Below, piece by piece: positions 33,361 through 35,526 of a DNA stretch of 35,526 bases. The DNA is from Candidatus Hodarchaeota archaeon. Lineage in GTDB: Archaea; Asgardarchaeota; Heimdallarchaeia; Hodarchaeales; YT1-057. Both the position numbers and the translations under genes were made by a program. Within the stretch, counting starts at the first letter, position 1. Each line of letters starts with the position of its first letter. The stretch is from assembly GCA_016839955.1 (NCBI GenBank), contig JAEOTI010000262.1, positions 1 to 35,526 of the forward strand. Direction: 5' to 3'. The notes under the pieces were generated by a model. That model worked only from the letters and a program-made list of their open reading frames with translations. It ran no database searches and was not told the origin of the DNA.

Positions 33361-33983
33361 TGCTCCAATTCTTTGATTATTTTTATTCCACTATTCTTAA
33401 TTTCAAATAGCAAGATTTTTTGTTTAAAATCTTGAAAGAATAAAGTTGCAAGAAATTTATGTTTAATTTTTTCTAATAAAATATAATTTTCAAAATATGG
33501 ATCTAGTAGAAGAGACTGTGATGGTTTCAATCCTTCTGGTGTTCGTACAGCATTTGATGTAATTGCTATTATTCCCTGTGTCAAAGATTTTTCGAAAATA
33601 TCTCTGAGTTCTGAAAAAAATAAAGGATAATATTTCCGTTCTTGGGAGGTATAATTCCAAAAAGGATTATTAATTAAGATTTGAGTACTTTTTATTTCAT
33701 AAATGATCAAATCATCTATAATCTCGAAAGCATTCCATATTGTTTTAGGATAATGAACTAGGATTCGCTGTAAAGCCGTTTTATTTTTAGTTATTTGTTC
33801 TAAACGTTTAATATTTAACCGTGTAGTAAAATCAAAAATTATAGAACGATTATTTGGGTTTTTCATTGAAAATTTATTTGATAAATTCAAAAGAAACGTG
33901 GATTTACCAGTACCTGGTCCTCCAAAAATCACTATTGGACTTTTTCCCTTGAAAAGAGAACAAAGATCAGAGTGAGGGTGCAA
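33357..33983 (-). CDS. RecA/KaiC-like P-loop ATPase, small
   Basis: A 208-residue protein with a clear Walker A, IFGGPGTGKST, at residues 19-29 and a RecA-type order of strands: SIIFDFTT after the first helix, then QILINNPFW, which sits where Walker B should be, and GIIAITSNAVRTPEG as a later strand. The middle strand lacks the usual double-acidic Walker B, so ATP hydrolysis is uncertain. The family resembles RadB/KaiC-like single-domain ATPases of archaea, but I cannot name it. The start is a TTG at 33983; no ATG fits. It is convergent with the Dim2-like gene, sharing 4 bp. Confidence 0.7.
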   Translation of the reverse strand: MHPHSDLCSLFKGKSPIVIFGGPGTGKSTFLLNLSNKFSMKNPNNRSIIFDFTTRLNIKRLEQITKNKTALQRILVHYPKTIWNAFEIIDDLIIYEIKSTQILINNPFWNYTSQERKYYPLFFSELRDIFEKSLTQGIIAITSNAVRTPEGLKPSQSLLLDPYFENYILLEKIKHKFLATLFFQDFKQKILLFEIKNSGIKIIKELEH

Positions 33984-34062
33984 ATCAAACCATCCCTATT
34001 TGAATAAAGGATTTTAGTAAAAAGTTTTTCACCTTTATTACAAATCTTAGGGGGAATTAAGT

Positions 34063-34905
34063 GTAAAAAGAAAAATATGTGTAGTTACTGAGGATTTTAG
34101 ATTCTATGCTAAGCTTTCACAGCACTTAAAATCCGAACTGAACTTTTCTACACTCATTCCTGGTGAACCTCTGATCAATAGAAAACGGAGTATCATTCTG
34201 ACTTCGCAAGACGAATTACCAAAGATAAAACAGTATTATCCGAATCACCTTTCGTTTGCCATAAACCCTTCATTTGTACAATCTTTTGATGAGCAAGTGA
34301 GCATAGCATTGAATAAAGGTCGTAGTCCTTTCAACCAATTAGTAATTGGGTTGGATCCAGGTGAACATGTAGGTTTAGCTCTTGAAGCAGATGGAATGTT
34401 ACTTTTCGCTAATGAATATCCACCTCCGTTTGATAAAACCTTGGTTAAAACAATAAAACGCCTTTTAATGACTTTTTCATCTCACAATAAAATAATTCGA
34501 ATTGGTAGATCGCCCAGATACCAAGTAACTAAGTTATTAAGATATTTACTTCCTATAATCGACTCAAACATCCAATTAGAGTTAGTTAACGAAGGAAAAA
34601 CATCAACAGGAATAAGTAAAACAAATTCTGATGCAGCTTTAATTATTGCAAGACGTAAGGGTAAACAAATTTATCCATCTGAGGTAAAAAGGTATCTACA
34701 AGAATACGAGGTCCCAAAGGGAAGAATCAAGGAAATTAAACAGGAATCCCGGATCCGTTCTAAGCATTTAACCATACAAGGAATTCTTGCAAGAGAGGTT
34801 GCAGAAGGGAGATTAACACTAGAACAAGCTTTATCTCTTACTGTTTCATTGACTAAGAACAAAACAGATCCAACTAATCTTAAAACCAATAATGAAAAGG
34901 GATAA
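34063..34905 (+). CDS. RNase H-fold (RuvC/YqgF-like) predicted nuclease, non-canonical start
   Basis: A protein of about 280 residues. The C-terminal part (from about residue 95) has an RNase H fold: LVIGLDPGEHVGLAL with the first catalytic-type Asp, a central strand IIRIGRSPRY, LELVNEGKTS with Glu, and NSDAALIIARRKG with the last Asp, as in predicted RuvC-like archaeal nucleases. The first ATG/GTG/TTG, a GTG at 34297, leaves out an upstream in-frame stretch that is plainly coding: RKICVVTEDFRFYAKLSQHL and SFAINPSFVQSFDEQ. The frame is open from TAG at 34048. The best start is GTA at 34063, eight bases after GGGGG (34050-34054). Target and role are unknown; DNA repair or recombination is a guess. 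Confidence 0.72.
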   Translation, partial: VKRKICVVTEDFRFYAKLSQHLKSELNFSTLIPGEPLINRKRSIILTSQDELPKIKQYYPNHLSFAINPSFVQSFDEQVSIALNKGRSPFNQLVIGLDPGEHVGLALEADGMLLFANEYPPPFDKTLVKTIKRLLMTFSSHNKIIRIGRSPRYQVTKLLRYLLPIIDSNIQLELVNEGKTSTGISKTNSDAALIIARRKGKQIYPSEVKRYLQEYEVPKGRIKEIKQESRIRSKHLTIQGILAREVAEGRLTLEQALSLTVSLTKNKTDPTNLKTNNEKG

Positions 34906-34910
34906 AATAG

Positions 34911-34984
34911 TGGACCGGGTGGGATTTGAACCCACGGCCTCCTGGATGCAAACCAGGCATTCTTCCGAGCTAAACTACCGGCCC
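34911..34984 (-). tRNA. tRNA-Ala (UGC), no intron
   Basis: The acceptor stem GGGCCGG (34984-34978) pairs with CCGGTCC (34918-34912), with the G3-U70 pair that defines tRNA-Ala and discriminator A at 34911. The anticodon stem CCTGG/CCAGG encloses TTTGCAT (UGC). The T-arm is GTGGG-TTCAAAT-CCCAC. No CCA is encoded. It is not linked to 16S, unlike many archaea with tRNA-Ala in the rRNA spacer. Confidence 0.96.
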
Positions 34985-35044
34985 CTAAACGTATTTATTG
35001 TTATGCTGCTTTTTTAAAGGATTAATTAATCAATTTTTTCTTAC

Positions 35045-35526
35045 CTAACTTAAAACGCTATAAATGACGAATGTAAAAATCCCAACAGAAAGTGCTGCAA
35101 TAAAATTCACTAAATCATTGTTCATGAACTTAAATCCCCTTACTTCTGTTGTTCTTGTTCCACCACACCTTAAATGGATCTTTTTTTCTGTCTCAATGTT
35201 GCATGTTGAACAAAAATATATTGCTTGAATTGTAGCTCCTATAAGACTATCAATAACACTTCCAAGCACTCCTGCAAAAGTAACAATAAGTAGAATAAGA
35301 ATTAATTCTTTTTTTGAGAGAGAAATGTCTTCAAAAATAGCAACAAGAAGAATGTGTGCTCCGATTATCGTTGATGAACCCAGAATAGAAGCAATTGTAC
35401 CTAATATACTTATTCCACCGGAAGTACCCACAGGAACCTTTTTTCTTGGATTTAGAATCCAAAAAGCAGTGGGAGAGAGCGTCCCAATTTCAGTAGCCCA
35501 TGTATCGGCATTTACAGAAGCTAAAG
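35045..35526 (-). CDS. DUF92 (TMEM19/VTE6-like) membrane protein, N-terminus cut
   Basis: The C-terminal 160 residues of a DUF92 integral membrane protein; the frame runs off the right edge. The family signature is visible: NADTWATEIGTLSPTAFWILN, then the GTSGG turn (VPVGTSGGISILG), several hydrophobic helices, a cytoplasmic loop with CSTC and CGG Cys residues and a last helix. A GTG inside (35431) is not the true start because the conserved NADTWATEIG lies upstream of it. The plant homologue VTE6 is a phytyl-phosphate kinase, and archaeal members are thought to act on isoprenoid phosphates; that function is not shown for this protein. Confidence 0.88.
   Translation of the reverse strand, partial: LASVNADTWATEIGTLSPTAFWILNPRKKVPVGTSGGISILGTIASILGSSTIIGAHILLVAIFEDISLSKKELILILLIVTFAGVLGSVIDSLIGATIQAIYFCSTCNIETEKKIHLRCGGTRTTEVRGFKFMNNDLVNFIAALSVGIFTFVIYSVLS

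Overview
The window comes from an AT-rich archaeon. Direct evidence: a 16S rRNA with the archaeal 5' end and a 3' anti-Shine-Dalgarno CACCTCC; a pre-16S bulge-helix-bulge (BHB) processing stem; BHB introns in several tRNA genes; an unsplit archaeal RNA polymerase subunit B; and archaeal families (STT3/AglB, UPF0147, SSSCA1-type zinc protein, AlaX, RIO1 plus the Dim2-like KH protein, PibD/FlaK-type prepilin peptidase, Mer-like F420 enzyme). The single 16S not followed by 23S, the large low-GC intergenic regions and the isolated rpoB fit an Asgard-type genome, but I cannot place the lineage from sequence reading alone.

Layout. 1-6262: oligosaccharyltransferase STT3 (3' end cut off by the window), two small conserved archaeal proteins, a PUA/PP-loop (PAPS reductase-like) protein, a small membrane protein and a prepilin peptidase. 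6321-7173: tRNA-Met, tRNA-Asp and tRNA-Lys, which together carry eight apparent insertions in D-loop, anticodon loop, variable region and T-loop; removing them restores normal tRNAs. 7252-16302: a zinc-ribbon membrane protein, rpoB, then a minus-strand run of alaX, TPR protein, six-TM protein and coiled-coil protein, then a Mer-like F420-dependent oxidoreductase and an EamA transporter. 16478-18610: promoter, a highly structured RNA of about 290 nt (possibly RNase P RNA), the BHB-containing processing stem, 16S rRNA and a T-rich end. 18701-29808: mostly lineage-specific genes, with a topoisomerase-type zinc-finger protein, an Upf1-like SF1 helicase, an HTH/coiled-coil/polyproline/zinc-ribbon protein, a B12-binding radical SAM protein, an orphan beta-class DNA methyltransferase, a catalytically degenerate M3-like peptidase and a DUF434 protein. 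29818-31586: methylmalonyl-CoA epimerase and a TnpB-only IS200/IS605-type element with intact RuvC residues. 31727-35526: intronless tRNA-Glu, rio1, dim2-like KH protein, a P-loop ATPase, an RNase H-fold protein, intronless tRNA-Ala and a DUF92 membrane protein cut by the window end.

Themes. Several elements serve small-subunit and tRNA maturation: the 16S gene, its BHB stem, RIO1 and the Dim2-like protein, and many BHB introns that need the same splicing endonuclease. The clearest unusual signals are the heavily interrupted tRNA genes, including T-loop introns with textbook BHB motifs, and three conserved genes (2988, 6262, 34063) whose homologous N-terminus lies upstream of any ATG/GTG/TTG.
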